A stretch of 32,794 nt of DNA, taken from Vibrio mimicus CAIM 602 (GTDB taxonomy: Bacteria > Pseudomonadota > Gammaproteobacteria > Enterobacterales > Vibrionaceae). The stretch is taken from contig NZ_AOMO01000019.1 of assembly GCF_000338875.1 (NCBI RefSeq), forward strand, positions 1 to 32,794, written 5' to 3'. The translations under genes and the position numbers were made by a program. The notes under the pieces were generated by a model. The model saw nothing but the letters and a program-made list of their open reading frames with translations, had not been told where the DNA came from and made no database searches. Below are positions 7,543-16,525 of this stretch, piece after piece. How positions within the stretch are numbered: the first letter of the stretch is position 1; the number at the start of each line of letters is the position of its first letter.

Positions 7543-8019
7543 TTAAAAATGCGTAATCAGATCAGGATTTATCCCAAAACTGGTTTTGTGTTCTTCTATC
7601 ACAAACTCACTGCGCGTTTGAATCACACCCGGCAAAGTGCCCAGCTTTCCAGACATAAAGGCTTGGTAAGCTTTCATGTCCTTCACCCGAACTTTAATCA
7701 TGGTGTCAAAATCACCAGAGAGTGAGTAACAGGCTTCAATTTCTGGCATATCGGCAACCGCTTTTGCAAAGCGATCGAAAATCGAAAAACTGCTCTGATC
7801 GAGCCGAATATGGATAAAGACCTGCACATCAAGCCCTAACTTCTCAGGATTCAATTCCGCGTGATAGCCTTTGATGTACCCTTCTTTTTCCAGCCGTTTT
7901 ACCCGCTCAGAGCAAGGTGAAGTGGTTAAGTTGACGAGTTTTGCCAATTCGACCACTGGCAAACGACCTTTGTTGTGCAGAATCCGCAGAATTTGCACAT
8001 CCACCCGATCCAGATTCAT
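7543..8019 (-). CDS. Lrp/AsnC-family transcriptional regulator
   Basis: This 158-residue protein has the Lrp layout: an N-terminal winged helix-turn-helix (about residues 4-60, with LAKLVNLTTSPCSERVKRLEKEGYI) and a RAM/AsnC ligand-binding, oligomerising domain (about 66-145, with the conserved G-D-F-D segment LSGDFDTMIKVRVKD). AGGA lies about 10 nt before the ATG. It is the first gene of a two-gene unit with the aldehyde dehydrogenase and is likely autoregulated, responding to an amino acid or a related metabolite. It lies in the same region as the put genes, and BkdR/PutR-like Lrp proteins are known elsewhere. The AraC-type gene at 16526 is the better put regulator candidate because of its position. 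Confidence 0.9.
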   Translation of the reverse strand: MNLDRVDVQILRILHNKGRLPVVELAKLVNLTTSPCSERVKRLEKEGYIKGYHAELNPEKLGLDVQVFIHIRLDQSSFSIFDRFAKAVADMPEIEACYSLSGDFDTMIKVRVKDMKAYQAFMSGKLGTLPGVIQTRSEFVIEEHKTSFGINPDLITHF

Positions 8020-8113
8020 AACATTGCATCCTGTAATGATTCATCGCCAATAAAATACTGGCATCTGCAAGCGTGCCGAAATGTCATGCGATAAGCTGTG
8101 ATAAACATCACGC

Positions 8114-8140
8114 GAAAAAAAGGGCATCTGACGATGCCCT
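8114..8140 (-). terminator. Rho-independent terminator of the chemoreceptor gene
   Basis: On the minus strand the stem AGGGCATC (8133-8140 complement) pairs with GATGCCCT (8121-8128 complement) over a 4-nt loop, followed by a run of seven T (8115-8121). It lies 20 nt beyond the stop at 8161. Confidence 0.88.
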
Positions 8141-8160
8141 CTCACTCTTTTCCTTCGCTT

Positions 8161-10050
8161 TTATAACTTAAAGCGGGAGATCTCTTTATTCAGCTCTTGC
8201 GCCATCGAGTGTAACGATTTGGCTTGCTGCACCGAATGCTGCGCTTCTTCGGCTAGCTGATCACACACTTCGCGCACCGATTCCGTATTCGCATTAATGT
8301 CCGCAGTCACCAGTGATTGCTCTTCCGCCGCAGAGGCAATTTGTGTGGCCATATCGCTAATCAACTGAATCGCTTCACTGATCGCTTGCAAGCTTTCACC
8401 CGTTTGGTTGACATCCGTTACGCTCGTTTCCACCAGCTTATGGCTTTCGGTCATCACCGATACCGCTGTAGTGGTCACTTTCTGCAAACCAGCAATCTTG
8501 GCTTGGATTTCCTCCGTCGAAGCATGGGTACGCTGCGAGAGAACACGGACTTCATCCGCTACCACCGCAAATCCACGCCCTTGTTCACCCGCACGCGCCG
8601 CTTCAATCGCCGCATTCAGTGCCAGCAAATTGGTCTGTTCCGCGATGCCACGAATGGTCGACAAGATGGTGGAAATTTCATTGGCATGCACTTCTAGCTC
8701 ACTGATGATGCTCACCGCGCCAGTTAACTCTTTCGCCAATTGGTCAATCGACTGCTTACTTTGTTGCATTTGAGCAAAGCCGTCTTCGCCCAGTTGTACC
8801 GATTGAGTGGCATTCTTCGCGGTATTTTCGGCGTTTCCGGCAATTTCTGCGGTCGCCGATGCCATTTCGGTCACAGCAGTCGCGACCATAGTGATCTCAT
8901 CTTGTTGAGTTCGGATCCGTTTGCTCGCTTGAGTTGCCGATGCCGCAGCATGATCCGCCCCCTGATTAAGCGCGACCGAAACTTCACGCACGTTTTTCAC
9001 CATGTGGTGTAAACGATCGACAAACTTGTTGAATTTATCGGCCAGTAGACCCACTTCATCTTGGCTGCGAACTTCCAAACGGAGTGTGAGATCGCCATCC
9101 CCTTCGGCAATATCCGCCAGTGCATTGGCAATGTTACCCAGCTCATTGAGCTGACGAGCCACAAACCAAGAGGTCAGCAGAGCCATCACTAATAGGATGC
9201 CCAGACCGATACCAATTTGCACCATCAACATATCGTTAAGTGGCTGCTCAAGTACCGCTTTGTCCATCACCATGACCAATAGCCAGTCGGTATTTTCGAT
9301 CTCTTCCGCCATCAGCACTTTTTCAGCGCCACGGATCTTCGCATGCAGTGGTACATGTTTTTTCGCAGTCGCATCTAGCTGTGCAATCGTCAGTGCCGGA
9401 GAAATCTCTTCGGTCGCTTTTAAAATGAGCTCTTGAGTGGGATGTGCGACGATTTTGCCTTTCTGGTTTACCAGTACGGCATAACCTTTTCCGGGGACCT
9501 CAATGGCCAAAACATCTTTAATCAGCTTGTCTAACGCGAGGTTTGATGCGGCGACACCAATCAATTGACCTTGATAGCGAACAGGCTCAGCAAGAGTCAC
9601 CACTAAGGTTTGCATGGTGACACTCACATAAGGATCGGTCGTAATCGGTTTGCCCGCCGCTTTCGCTTCTTTATACCAACCTCGAACACGTGGATCATAA
9701 TCCGCCGTGTTGAGAGACGGATCTTGGCGGAACATTTCACCTTGCTCATTACCGTAGTAACTCAGCCCAAAGGAGCCGGACTGCAATGTCTGTCTTAAAT
9801 GAGGCACCAACTCCAACTGCGGATTGCGTTCAATTTCTTCGCGCAATCCTTTAAGCGCCAATTGCTTGCCCAGAAACCAGTCTCCAATCCCTTTGGCATG
9901 CGCTTGTAAAGTGTTGCGACTTTCACTTTCAATCGCCCGCCAACTGTCTTTTTTGAAAGTGTGATACCCAGCAATCACCAAGGCGGCCGCAGTTACTGCA
10001 ATGGCCACCACCACAGAGAAAACCATCTTTCTCTTTAAACTCAATCTCAT
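8161..10050 (-). CDS. Methyl-accepting chemotaxis protein with dCache sensor
   Basis: This is a 629-residue chemoreceptor. I chose the ATG at 10048-10050: GGAG stands 8 nt upstream and [10 protein letters not shown] leads straight into the first membrane helix, whereas the start 30 nt further upstream lacks this. Order: TM1 (about 9-28); periplasmic double-Cache domain (about 35-265, with [11 protein letters not shown] and [19 protein letters not shown] typical of dCache_1 amino-acid sensors); TM2 (about 275-300); HAMP; and a long cytoplasmic coiled coil. The invariant hairpin tip [18 protein letters not shown] is present. It relays ligand occupancy to CheA/CheW. The dCache motif resembles amine/amino-acid receptors, and the nearby put genes make an amino-acid ligand plausible, but this is inference. 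It has its own terminator and no close partner gene. Confidence 0.95.
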   Translation of the reverse strand: MRLSLKRKMVFSVVVAIAVTAAALVIAGYHTFKKDSWRAIESESRNTLQAHAKGIGDWFLGKQLALKGLREEIERNPQLELVPHLRQTLQSGSFGLSYYGNEQGEMFRQDPSLNTADYDPRVRGWYKEAKAAGKPITTDPYVSVTMQTLVVTLAEPVRYQGQLIGVAASNLALDKLIKDVLAIEVPGKGYAVLVNQKGKIVAHPTQELILKATEEISPALTIAQLDATAKKHVPLHAKIRGAEKVLMAEEIENTDWLLVMVMDKAVLEQPLNDMLMVQIGIGLGILLVMALLTSWFVARQLNELGNIANALADIAEGDGDLTLRLEVRSQDEVGLLADKFNKFVDRLHHMVKNVREVSVALNQGADHAAASATQASKRIRTQQDEITMVATAVTEMASATAEIAGNAENTAKNATQSVQLGEDGFAQMQQSKQSIDQLAKELTGAVSIISELEVHANEISTILSTIRGIAEQTNLLALNAAIEAARAGEQGRGFAVVADEVRVLSQRTHASTEEIQAKIAGLQKVTTTAVSVMTESHKLVETSVTDVNQTGESLQAISEAIQLISDMATQIASAAEEQSLVTADINANTESVREVCDQLAEEAQHSVQQAKSLHSMAQELNKEISRFKL

Positions 10051-10354
10051 GAACAATACTCCATTCATATTAAATTGCATTAATATGAGATCAAGTTAGC
10101 GAAATGGCTGCGAATTACTATGTGAAAGCTCCCACAATCGAAACTGTAATGATGGCGGATTACTAAAGTGTGAGGTGCTGCCCAATTGGTGTGGAAGCAT
10201 CATTCAAATATTTGATGAAAAAACAGGCAAGTAATGCTGATGAGGGGAAAACGAGAGGTGACGATGACAACGGAAACCAATCCGCATGAATGCTCTCCAC
10301 TTCAGAAAGACGTGGTGCAGTTTTACATTTAACGAAGCAAGAAAGCGATCGCGC
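10051..10354. other. Intergenic region between chemoreceptor and zinc-ribbon gene
   Basis: About 300 bp contain the chemoreceptor promoter region. A perfect 12-bp palindrome TCAAATATTTGA lies at 10204-10215. A 22-codon plus-strand open frame (10264-10332) is preceded by GAGAGG at good spacing, but it has no other support. No other gene or RNA was recognised. Confidence 0.4.
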
Positions 10355-10585
10355 TTAAGAGACTCGCGCACCTGCTAACCGATCGTGCTGCTTAACACGT
10401 TCATTCTGCTGGTTACAGACTCGGCAAAAGTATTGTTGCTCCATCTGGTAGTAATGCTGTCCTTGCATAAGCATAGTGAGAAATTGTTGGAAACCTTGCC
10501 AGCCTTCTGGCTGTGTCTGCACACGTTTCATGACCATTTTATGTGCGGTTTGTTTACCACAACAACGACAATATGCTTTTGGCAT
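10355..10585 (-). CDS. Small zinc-ribbon protein of unknown function
   Basis: This 76-residue protein starts at the ATG at 10583-10585, chosen because a strong AGGAGG lies 8 nt upstream and the product begins MPKAYCRCCGKQT. The two cysteine pairs (CRCC or CCGK near residues 6-9, and CRVCNQ near 55-58) would bind one zinc ion in a ribbon. Between them is a basic, glutamine-rich stretch. There is no signal peptide or membrane helix. Similar short proteins occur in Vibrio and Shewanella and remain uncharacterised as far as I know. Nucleic-acid binding or ribosome association is possible, but no function can be read from the sequence. It is a single gene transcribed on the same strand as the chemoreceptor, about 300 bp before it. 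Confidence 0.75.
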   Translation of the reverse strand: MPKAYCRCCGKQTAHKMVMKRVQTQPEGWQGFQQFLTMLMQGQHYYQMEQQYFCRVCNQQNERVKQHDRLAGARVS

Positions 10586-10718
10586 GCCGGATCCTCCTAT
10601 CCGATTTATCACTATTGACAATTGACGCATTTTGCAGCGATAGGTTCCCCAGACATAATTTCTTGTGCAAATTTCGTGACCTGTATTAAAAAATTACTCA
10701 ATAACAGAAATACAGGGC

Positions 10719-10747
10719 AAAAAAGAAAGCCTCGCAAAGCGAGGCTT
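10719..10747 (-). terminator. Rho-independent terminator of putP
   Basis: Arms AAGCCTCGC (10727-10735) and GCGAGGCTT (10739-10747) form a 9-bp GC-rich stem with a 3-nt loop. On the minus strand the stem runs into TTTCTTTTTT. It lies 21 nt past the putP stop. Confidence 0.9.
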
Positions 10748-10768
10748 GTTAAATAGAGTGAACCTGTT

Positions 10769-12259
10769 TTACTCAAGTTCAATCAGGTGTTTTTTGAACG
10801 TTAGGTGCTGTGCTTTTACTTTCTCATCTGGCTCACCAGTGAGCAGACTGACCGCAACAATCGACAGTGTCGACAAAATGATTCCCGGTACGATTTCGTA
10901 CACATCAAACCAACCGCCTGAAAGCTGCTTCCAAACCACGATAGTCACACCACCCACAATGATACCTGCCAAGGCACCATTGCGGTTCATACGTGACCAG
11001 TAGAGGCTCAATACCAGCGCAGGACCAAATGCCGCACCAAAGCCCGCCCAAGCGTAGGACACCAAACCAAGCACTGAGCTATCCGGCGTCATGGCTAAGA
11101 ACAGCGCAATCAGCGAGATGATCACAACCGCGGCACGGCCAACGCGCACAATCTCTTCTGAGCTGGCATCGGTTTTGAACACTTGCTTATAGAAGTCTTC
11201 TGCGAGCGCAGATGAAGACACCAGCAGTTGTGAATCGGCAGTACTCATGATCGCTGCCAAAATTGCCGCGAGCAGAATGCCCGCCACTACAGGGTGGAAC
11301 AGTGAGTTCACCAGCAGCATGAAGATTTTTTCGCCATCATCAAGACCAATCGTGCCCGATTGCGTGACAAAAATCAGGCCAGTTAAACCAACCAGAATCG
11401 CACCCGCCATTGAAATACCTGTCCATACCACAGCAATACGGCGAGCCGTAGTCAGATCTTTATTTGAACGTGATGCTTTGAAACGCGCCAGAATGTGCGG
11501 CTGACCAAAATAGCCCAAGCCCCAAGCCACCAGCGAGATAATCGCAATCGCGGACAGAGGTTCGCCTTTTGCGTCATTCCACAGAGTCAATAGCTCTGGG
11601 TTAATCGCCGCCAAATCGTGATCAAGCTGAGTAAAGCCCCCTTCCATCGCAGCAATCGGCACAATCATCAGCGCCGCCGCCATCAGCAAGCCTTGCACCA
11701 AGTCAGTCCAAGATACCGCTAAGAAGCCACCAAACAAGGTGTACGACACCACACAAACAGTACCCACAATCACCGCTGTGGAGTAATCCAAGCCGAACAC
11801 GGTTTCAAACAGTTTACCGCCGGCAACCAAACCTGAACTGGTATAGAAAAGGAAGAACAGCAGAATAAAGAACGCAGAAATGGTTTGGATCAGTTTTGAG
11901 CTGTCGTTAAAACGGCGTGACAAAAACTCAGGTAAAGTCAGAGAGTCCGTGGTGATACTGTAAGTACGCAAACGCTTAGCGTTCACTAACCAGTTAGCCC
12001 AAGTACCGACGAGCAAGCCGCCAGCCAACCAGAATGACTCAATACCAGCCGCATACGCATAACCCGGCAGACCCAGCAGCAACCAGCCACTCATGTCTGA
12101 TGCGCCAGCGGAAAGTGCCGCAGGCCATGGCCCTAATGAACGGCCACCCAGAAAGTAGTCGGCTGAGTTTTTCGTTCGCTGATAAGCGTAAACCCCAATC
12201 GCCAACATCAAAATGAGGTAGACGATAAAGGTGGTTGTAATAGCGAAGCTATTTTCCAT
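10769..12259 (-). CDS. putP: Sodium/proline symporter PutP
   Basis: This 496-residue protein of the solute:sodium symporter family has about 13 membrane helices. The N-terminal segments FLGGRSLGPWPAALSAGASDMSGW and the later GYFGQPHILARF (written here only as markers) are diagnostic of PutP; the first holds residues that bind Na+ and proline in E. coli PutP. It imports proline with Na+ for degradation by PutA. The start ATG at 12257-12259 has GAGGA upstream. It is the last gene of the put unit, 72 nt after the PutA C-terminal module gene, with a hairpin in the gap, and ends at a strong terminator. I am confident of family and gene name. Confidence 0.95.
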   Translation of the reverse strand: MENSFAITTTFIVYLILMLAIGVYAYQRTKNSADYFLGGRSLGPWPAALSAGASDMSGWLLLGLPGYAYAAGIESFWLAGGLLVGTWANWLVNAKRLRTYSITTDSLTLPEFLSRRFNDSSKLIQTISAFFILLFFLFYTSSGLVAGGKLFETVFGLDYSTAVIVGTVCVVSYTLFGGFLAVSWTDLVQGLLMAAALMIVPIAAMEGGFTQLDHDLAAINPELLTLWNDAKGEPLSAIAIISLVAWGLGYFGQPHILARFKASRSNKDLTTARRIAVVWTGISMAGAILVGLTGLIFVTQSGTIGLDDGEKIFMLLVNSLFHPVVAGILLAAILAAIMSTADSQLLVSSSALAEDFYKQVFKTDASSEEIVRVGRAAVVIISLIALFLAMTPDSSVLGLVSYAWAGFGAAFGPALVLSLYWSRMNRNGALAGIIVGGVTIVVWKQLSGGWFDVYEIVPGIILSTLSIVAVSLLTGEPDEKVKAQHLTFKKHLIELE

Positions 12260-12293
12260 TGTGTTTTGTCCTCTTTTTCAAGATCGCCCTTCA

Positions 12294-12318
12294 TACCCCC
12301 TTTTATCCAAAGGGGGTA
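12294..12318 (-). promoter_or_regulatory. Intra-operon hairpin upstream of putP
   Basis: TACCCCCTTT (12294-12303) and AAAGGGGGTA (12309-12318) form a perfect 10-bp stem with a 5-nt loop between the stop at 12332 and the putP start. No U-tract follows on the minus strand, so it is more likely an mRNA processing or stability element, or a partial attenuator, than a full terminator. Confidence 0.5.
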
Positions 12319-12331
12319 AACGCTGAAAGGA

Positions 12332-13030
12332 CTAATGAGTATCCACACCCAGCTCCAAGAGCGTCGCGTTTCCACCCACTGCTGTTATATTTATTGTGCG
12401 TGTGCGCTCAGTAATAAAGCGCAGTGATAAATGTGGATCATGCGCCACCGGCAAGGTGAGCAAATCCGTTTCTGAAACGAGACTGACAATCGCGCCTGTA
12501 CGTTTCGCGAGTTGGCGGTTGAGCGTGGCCTCAACCGACAGGTTTCCGACATATCCAACGCATCTCACGTCTGATTCGATCAGCTGGTGATACGCGTCAA
12601 AAGAAGCAAACTGCAACAGATTTGCCGGAAGGGATGACTGCTGGTAAGCAGTCACTAACGCAGAACTCAATTCAGCATCGTCACTACAAAAAACAACACT
12701 ATTACCGGCCACGAGGGCAGCGGTCAGTTGAGCTACTGCGGCTTGTTTGGCTTGAACACCGTTATCCTCTTGGATGATCAGGGCAACACCACGCCCTGCG
12801 GTATAAAGCTCATTGGTTTCTCCGGTAGGCCCAGTCAGTTGGTGCGTATGCGCCAACAAGGTTGATGCCTGTTGAAGATGGTAGGAAATCACTTTTGCCA
12901 CACCGGGCATGCTGTTTTCCAATAAAGATTTCAACGCGAGTAAACACTCACATTTCGAGTCAAAGTCGGTCAGATTCCAATTTTCCCAAGCAGAAAAGGC
13001 GTCTGAAAAACGGGTTACTTGATGCACCAT
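12332..13030 (-). CDS. Free-standing PutA C-terminal (ALDH-superfamily) module
   Basis: This 232-residue protein starts at the ATG at 13028-13030 with AAGGAG 7 nt upstream, 21 nt after the putA stop. It looks like a lone Rossmann-type half of an aldehyde dehydrogenase: AAVAQLTAALVAGNSVVFCS (about 115-134) copies the ALDH motif seen in PutA, but there is no catalytic Cys/Glu pair. Its C-terminus, INITAVGGNATLLELG, matches my memory of the last residues of E. coli PutA (a conserved C-terminal motif that seals the neighbouring active site in long PutAs). It is therefore best read as the PutA C-terminal domain encoded as a separate subunit that may bind PutA in trans. The alternative is a degenerate aldehyde dehydrogenase remnant. 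The clean frame and ribosome site favour a functional gene. Confidence 0.8.
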   Translation of the reverse strand: MVHQVTRFSDAFSAWENWNLTDFDSKCECLLALKSLLENSMPGVAKVISYHLQQASTLLAHTHQLTGPTGETNELYTAGRGVALIIQEDNGVQAKQAAVAQLTAALVAGNSVVFCSDDAELSSALVTAYQQSSLPANLLQFASFDAYHQLIESDVRCVGYVGNLSVEATLNRQLAKRTGAIVSLVSETDLLTLPVAHDPHLSLRFITERTRTINITAVGGNATLLELGVDTH

Positions 13031-13051
13031 GATACGTCTCCTTGCTGTGGG

Positions 13052-16000
13052 TTATTGGTATTGCACTTGAGTAAAGCGGTAAAGATAGTGAGGCCCGCCC
13101 GCTTTCGGACCAGTGCCAGACAACCCTTGTCCGCCAAACGGTTGTACACCCACCACAGCCCCGACTTGATCGCGGTTGATGTAGCAGTTGCCCACCCGAG
13201 CATGCTTTTCAATCCAGCGATACGTGGTTTCGTTACGGCTATGAATACCCATGGTTAAACCAAAACCAGTTTGGTTGATTTTGTCGACGATCTGCGCCAA
13301 TTCGCGCGCTTTAAAGCGCACTATGTGCAAGATCGGGCCAAACTGTTCTTCACTCAGCGCGGCAATGTCATCAATTTCAAAGGCGGTTGGCGCAACAAAG
13401 TCGCCGTGTTGGCAAGTTTCACCCAAGGTTAACTGAGCGATTTTCTTCTGGGTTTGGCTCATATGTTCAATGTGTGCCAACAGTTTCTGTTTGGCTTTCT
13501 CATCAATCACTGGCCCTACATCGGTTTGATGCAGATGTGGCACACCCACTTTCAGCTCTTGCATCGCGCCCTGAATCAAAGTGATCACGCGATCGGCAAT
13601 ATCTTGCTGTACAAACAGCACACGCAGTGCCGAACAGCGTTGGCCAGCAGAGGCGAAAGCTGAACGCAGCACATCACGCACCACTTGCTCTGGCAACGCT
13701 GTGCTGTCCACAATCATGGCGTTTTGGCCACCAGTTTCTGCAATAAACGGCACCGGAGCCGCTTCACGTTGCGCGAGGGTTTGATTAATACGTTGCGCCG
13801 TGGCGGTTGAACCAGTAAACGCCACACCCGCGATGGCCGGATGAGAAGTGAGTGCGCTGCCGATGTCTGCACCGCGCCCCAGTAGAAGCTGGATAGTTCC
13901 GGCTGGGAAACCCGCTTCTTGCATCAGCTCAACCGCGCGATACGCGATCAAACTGGTTTGCTCGGCAGGTTTGGCAATCACGGTATTTCCGGCCACCAAG
14001 GCGGCACTGATTTGGCCAAGGAAAATCGCCAGCGGGAAGTTCCACGGGCTAATACACACAAACACACCACGACCTTGACGGCTGACACGACGTGTTGATC
14101 CATCAAAGCTTTCGACACTGAACTCGCCCAGCACATCGACTTGTTTGGCGTAATAACGACAGAAATCGACCGCTTCACGCACTTCATCAATGCTGTCGTG
14201 AATGGTTTTGCCCGCTTCTTGATGACACAAGGCCACCAACTCAGGCATATGCAGTTCAAGCAGATCTGCCAGCGCATCCAATTTACTCGCACGCTCACTG
14301 GCATCGAGCGCATTCCAAGTTGCAAAAGCTTGTTGAGCAGAGTCGATCGCAGCGGAAACATGATCAAGGTTAGCGTGAAACACCTGACCGACTTGAATAC
14401 GGCGATCGTAAGGCGCAGTGACGGGCTCTGCACTGTGATCAGCCTTGATCATGCTTTCGTAATAAGAGTGTCCGCCAATGATCGGCGCAGCTTGCCACTC
14501 TTTATCTAACCAAGCGTGGATCTTAGCTTCAAACGGCTTCGCTTCACTCTCAATATCGATATTGATCCCCAATGAGTTTTTGCGCTCTGCAAAAATCTCC
14601 GTTGGCAGTGGGATCTTACGGTTATTTAAGGTTTCAAACGCAAGCAGCATATCGACTGGATGCTGAGTCAACGCACCAACCGGGCAACGAGAATCCACCA
14701 AGCGATGGACAAATGAGCTGTTCGCGCCATTCTCTAATAATCGACGCACAAGATATGGCAGTAGATCTTTATGGCTGCCCACGGGGGCATAAATACGCAC
14801 CGACTGCTGATAAGCGGCTTTCGCATGGTGATAAAGCGCATCCCCCATGCCATGCAGACGCTGGAACTCAAAATCTTTGTGCTGTGCCATCACCGCAATC
14901 GCCGTCACGGTTTGGGCGTTATGGCTAGCAAATTGCGGGAACAGATTACCGCGTACACTTTCACTCAGTAGGAAGCGTGCACATGCCAGATAAGAAACAT
15001 CGGTCGCTTCTTTGCGCGTATAAACCGGATAGCCAGTAAAGCCGCGTTGCTGCGACATCTTGATTTCGCTATCCCAATACGCACCTTTCACTAAACGTAC
15101 AGGGATTAAATCGCCCTGCTCTTTCGCGAGTGCAGTCAGCCATACCAATACCGGCAACGCACGTTTGGAGTAGGCTTGAACCACCAAACCAAACTTGCCC
15201 CAACCACGCAGTGTGTCGCTTCGATAGAGCTTTTCAAACAGATGCAGTGACAGCTCTAAACGATCCGCCTCTTCAGCATCAATCGTGATGGCCACATCCA
15301 GCTCTTTCGCGCGTTCAAGCAGTTGGATCAGAGTGCTGTACAGCTCGGTCATCACGCGATCGGCATTCGCCACTTGGTAACGAGGATGCAAAGCCGAAAG
15401 CTTGATCGACACCGACGGGGCTGGGCTGGTTTCCAAACCATATTTGTCGCGGCCTACCGCTTCAATCGCCATTAGGTAATCTTTGAAATATTTGTGTGCA
15501 TCGGCGGAAGTCAGCGCCGCTTCGCCCAACATGTCAAAGGAGTAGGTATAACCCTTATCACGCATCGGGCGGCCATTTTTCTGCGCTTCTTCAATGGTGC
15601 GTCCAAGCACGAATTGATGACCCATGATCTTCATCGCTTGATGCATGGCTTTGCGGATCACAGGTTCAGTCAGCTTATTGACTAAACGATTCACCGCTTG
15701 CACTGGGCTTGCGGTGTCACCATCAGCCAAGCCAATCACTTTACCTGTGAGCATCAAGCCCCAAGTTGAAGCATTTACGAACACAGAATCTGAATTTTTC
15801 AGGTGGGATTTCCAATCCGCAACACCAAGGCGATCTTTAATAAACGCATCAGCCGTTTCCGCATCAGGAATACGCATTAAAGCTTCTGCCAAACACATCA
15901 GCAAAATACCTTCTTGGGTATCCAAGCTGTATTCCAGCAGCAGTGCATCAATCATTTGCACCGCTTTTTTATCGCTGCGGATCGCTTCAATTAAGCGCGT

Positions 16001-16171
16001 GGTTTTCTCCGCCATCGAAGCTTTTTCAGCGTCACTTGGGGTCGCGAGAGGCAATAATTGGGTCAGCCATTGGGATTCGTCCACCATATACAGTGGAGAG
16101 ATCAGCGACCATAGTTTATCTAGCGGCTGCTCGATAAACTCTGCGTTCAACACATCGGTTGCTGTAAACAT
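13052..16171 (-). CDS. putA: Bifunctional proline dehydrogenase / P5C dehydrogenase PutA
   Basis: This 1039-residue enzyme oxidises proline to glutamate: FAD-dependent proline dehydrogenase, then NAD-dependent pyrroline-5-carboxylate (P5C) dehydrogenase, with channelling between sites. The proline dehydrogenase barrel (about 210-500) shows SIKLSALHPRY (255-265), IDAEEADRLELSL (297-309), VRLVKGAYWD (358-367) and RRLLENGANSSFVHR. The P5C dehydrogenase part (about 560-1030) has ISPWNFPLA (707-715), AFTGSTATA, Glu812 in AETGGQN and Cys846 in AGQRCSAL. The N-terminus lacks the ribbon-helix-helix DNA-binding domain of E. coli PutA, and the C-terminal ALDH-like domain is a separate downstream gene. 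It starts at the ATG at 16171 after AAGGAAA. It leads the put unit; control by a separate activator (the AraC-type gene just upstream) fits the missing repressor domain. Confidence 0.97.
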   Translation of the reverse strand: MFTATDVLNAEFIEQPLDKLWSLISPLYMVDESQWLTQLLPLATPSDAEKASMAEKTTRLIEAIRSDKKAVQMIDALLLEYSLDTQEGILLMCLAEALMRIPDAETADAFIKDRLGVADWKSHLKNSDSVFVNASTWGLMLTGKVIGLADGDTASPVQAVNRLVNKLTEPVIRKAMHQAMKIMGHQFVLGRTIEEAQKNGRPMRDKGYTYSFDMLGEAALTSADAHKYFKDYLMAIEAVGRDKYGLETSPAPSVSIKLSALHPRYQVANADRVMTELYSTLIQLLERAKELDVAITIDAEEADRLELSLHLFEKLYRSDTLRGWGKFGLVVQAYSKRALPVLVWLTALAKEQGDLIPVRLVKGAYWDSEIKMSQQRGFTGYPVYTRKEATDVSYLACARFLLSESVRGNLFPQFASHNAQTVTAIAVMAQHKDFEFQRLHGMGDALYHHAKAAYQQSVRIYAPVGSHKDLLPYLVRRLLENGANSSFVHRLVDSRCPVGALTQHPVDMLLAFETLNNRKIPLPTEIFAERKNSLGINIDIESEAKPFEAKIHAWLDKEWQAAPIIGGHSYYESMIKADHSAEPVTAPYDRRIQVGQVFHANLDHVSAAIDSAQQAFATWNALDASERASKLDALADLLELHMPELVALCHQEAGKTIHDSIDEVREAVDFCRYYAKQVDVLGEFSVESFDGSTRRVSRQGRGVFVCISPWNFPLAIFLGQISAALVAGNTVIAKPAEQTSLIAYRAVELMQEAGFPAGTIQLLLGRGADIGSALTSHPAIAGVAFTGSTATAQRINQTLAQREAAPVPFIAETGGQNAMIVDSTALPEQVVRDVLRSAFASAGQRCSALRVLFVQQDIADRVITLIQGAMQELKVGVPHLHQTDVGPVIDEKAKQKLLAHIEHMSQTQKKIAQLTLGETCQHGDFVAPTAFEIDDIAALSEEQFGPILHIVRFKARELAQIVDKINQTGFGLTMGIHSRNETTYRWIEKHARVGNCYINRDQVGAVVGVQPFGGQGLSGTGPKAGGPHYLYRFTQVQYQ

Positions 16172-16525
16172 GTGGTTTCCTTCATCTCATACCTGACAGA
16201 TTGAGTCAGGTTTCCTGCAATGGCTGGCAGTGTATTTTGAGCGCGAGAAGAAAACTTGTCAAAAAGTCCTAGTATTTTGTCAATAACTCTGAGTTTTAAC
16301 AAAACAAAAACAAGATCACACCAATTAGAGCGAGTTTACTCGCCAATTATTTTGCAATTGTTGCAACTCAACAACGATAAAAAGAGATCTACCTACTATC
16401 ACTAAGCAGGCAGATGCGTAGTCACTATTGTTTTGTACCAAGAGGGAAATGAATGTGCAGGATTGGGAGCAACACCATCTTAGCGAGCTCACTCAATTAG
16501 CTGGGAATCCAAGGATCAATAACAA
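16172..16525. promoter_or_regulatory. putA upstream region with candidate PutR sites
   Basis: This 354-bp region separates putA from the AraC-type gene. Visible elements are a palindrome GCGAGT-TT-ACTCGC (16330-16343), two TTGCAA copies in close tandem near 16350-16365, a GATCACA half-site near 16314-16320 that could be part of a weak CRP site, and TTTTGTACCAA (16431-16441), whose exact reverse complement occurs upstream of the AraC-type gene at 17459-17469. Promoter position was not resolved. A 47-codon frame from 16449 overlaps the end of the AraC gene and is not supported. Confidence 0.45.

Noticed and set aside
13978..14433. 151-codon minus-strand frame inside putA
   Set aside because: Out-of-frame shadow of the P5C dehydrogenase coding region, with no ribosome site or family features.
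15645..16196. 183-codon plus-strand frame antisense to the putA N-terminus
   Set aside because: Antisense shadow with composition imposed by putA codons; the serine-rich translation has no recognisable domain.
16314..16335. CRP site upstream of putA
   Set aside because: Only one good half (GATCACA) is present; the other half is a T-rich run that departs from consensus, so it is noted in the region entry but not called.
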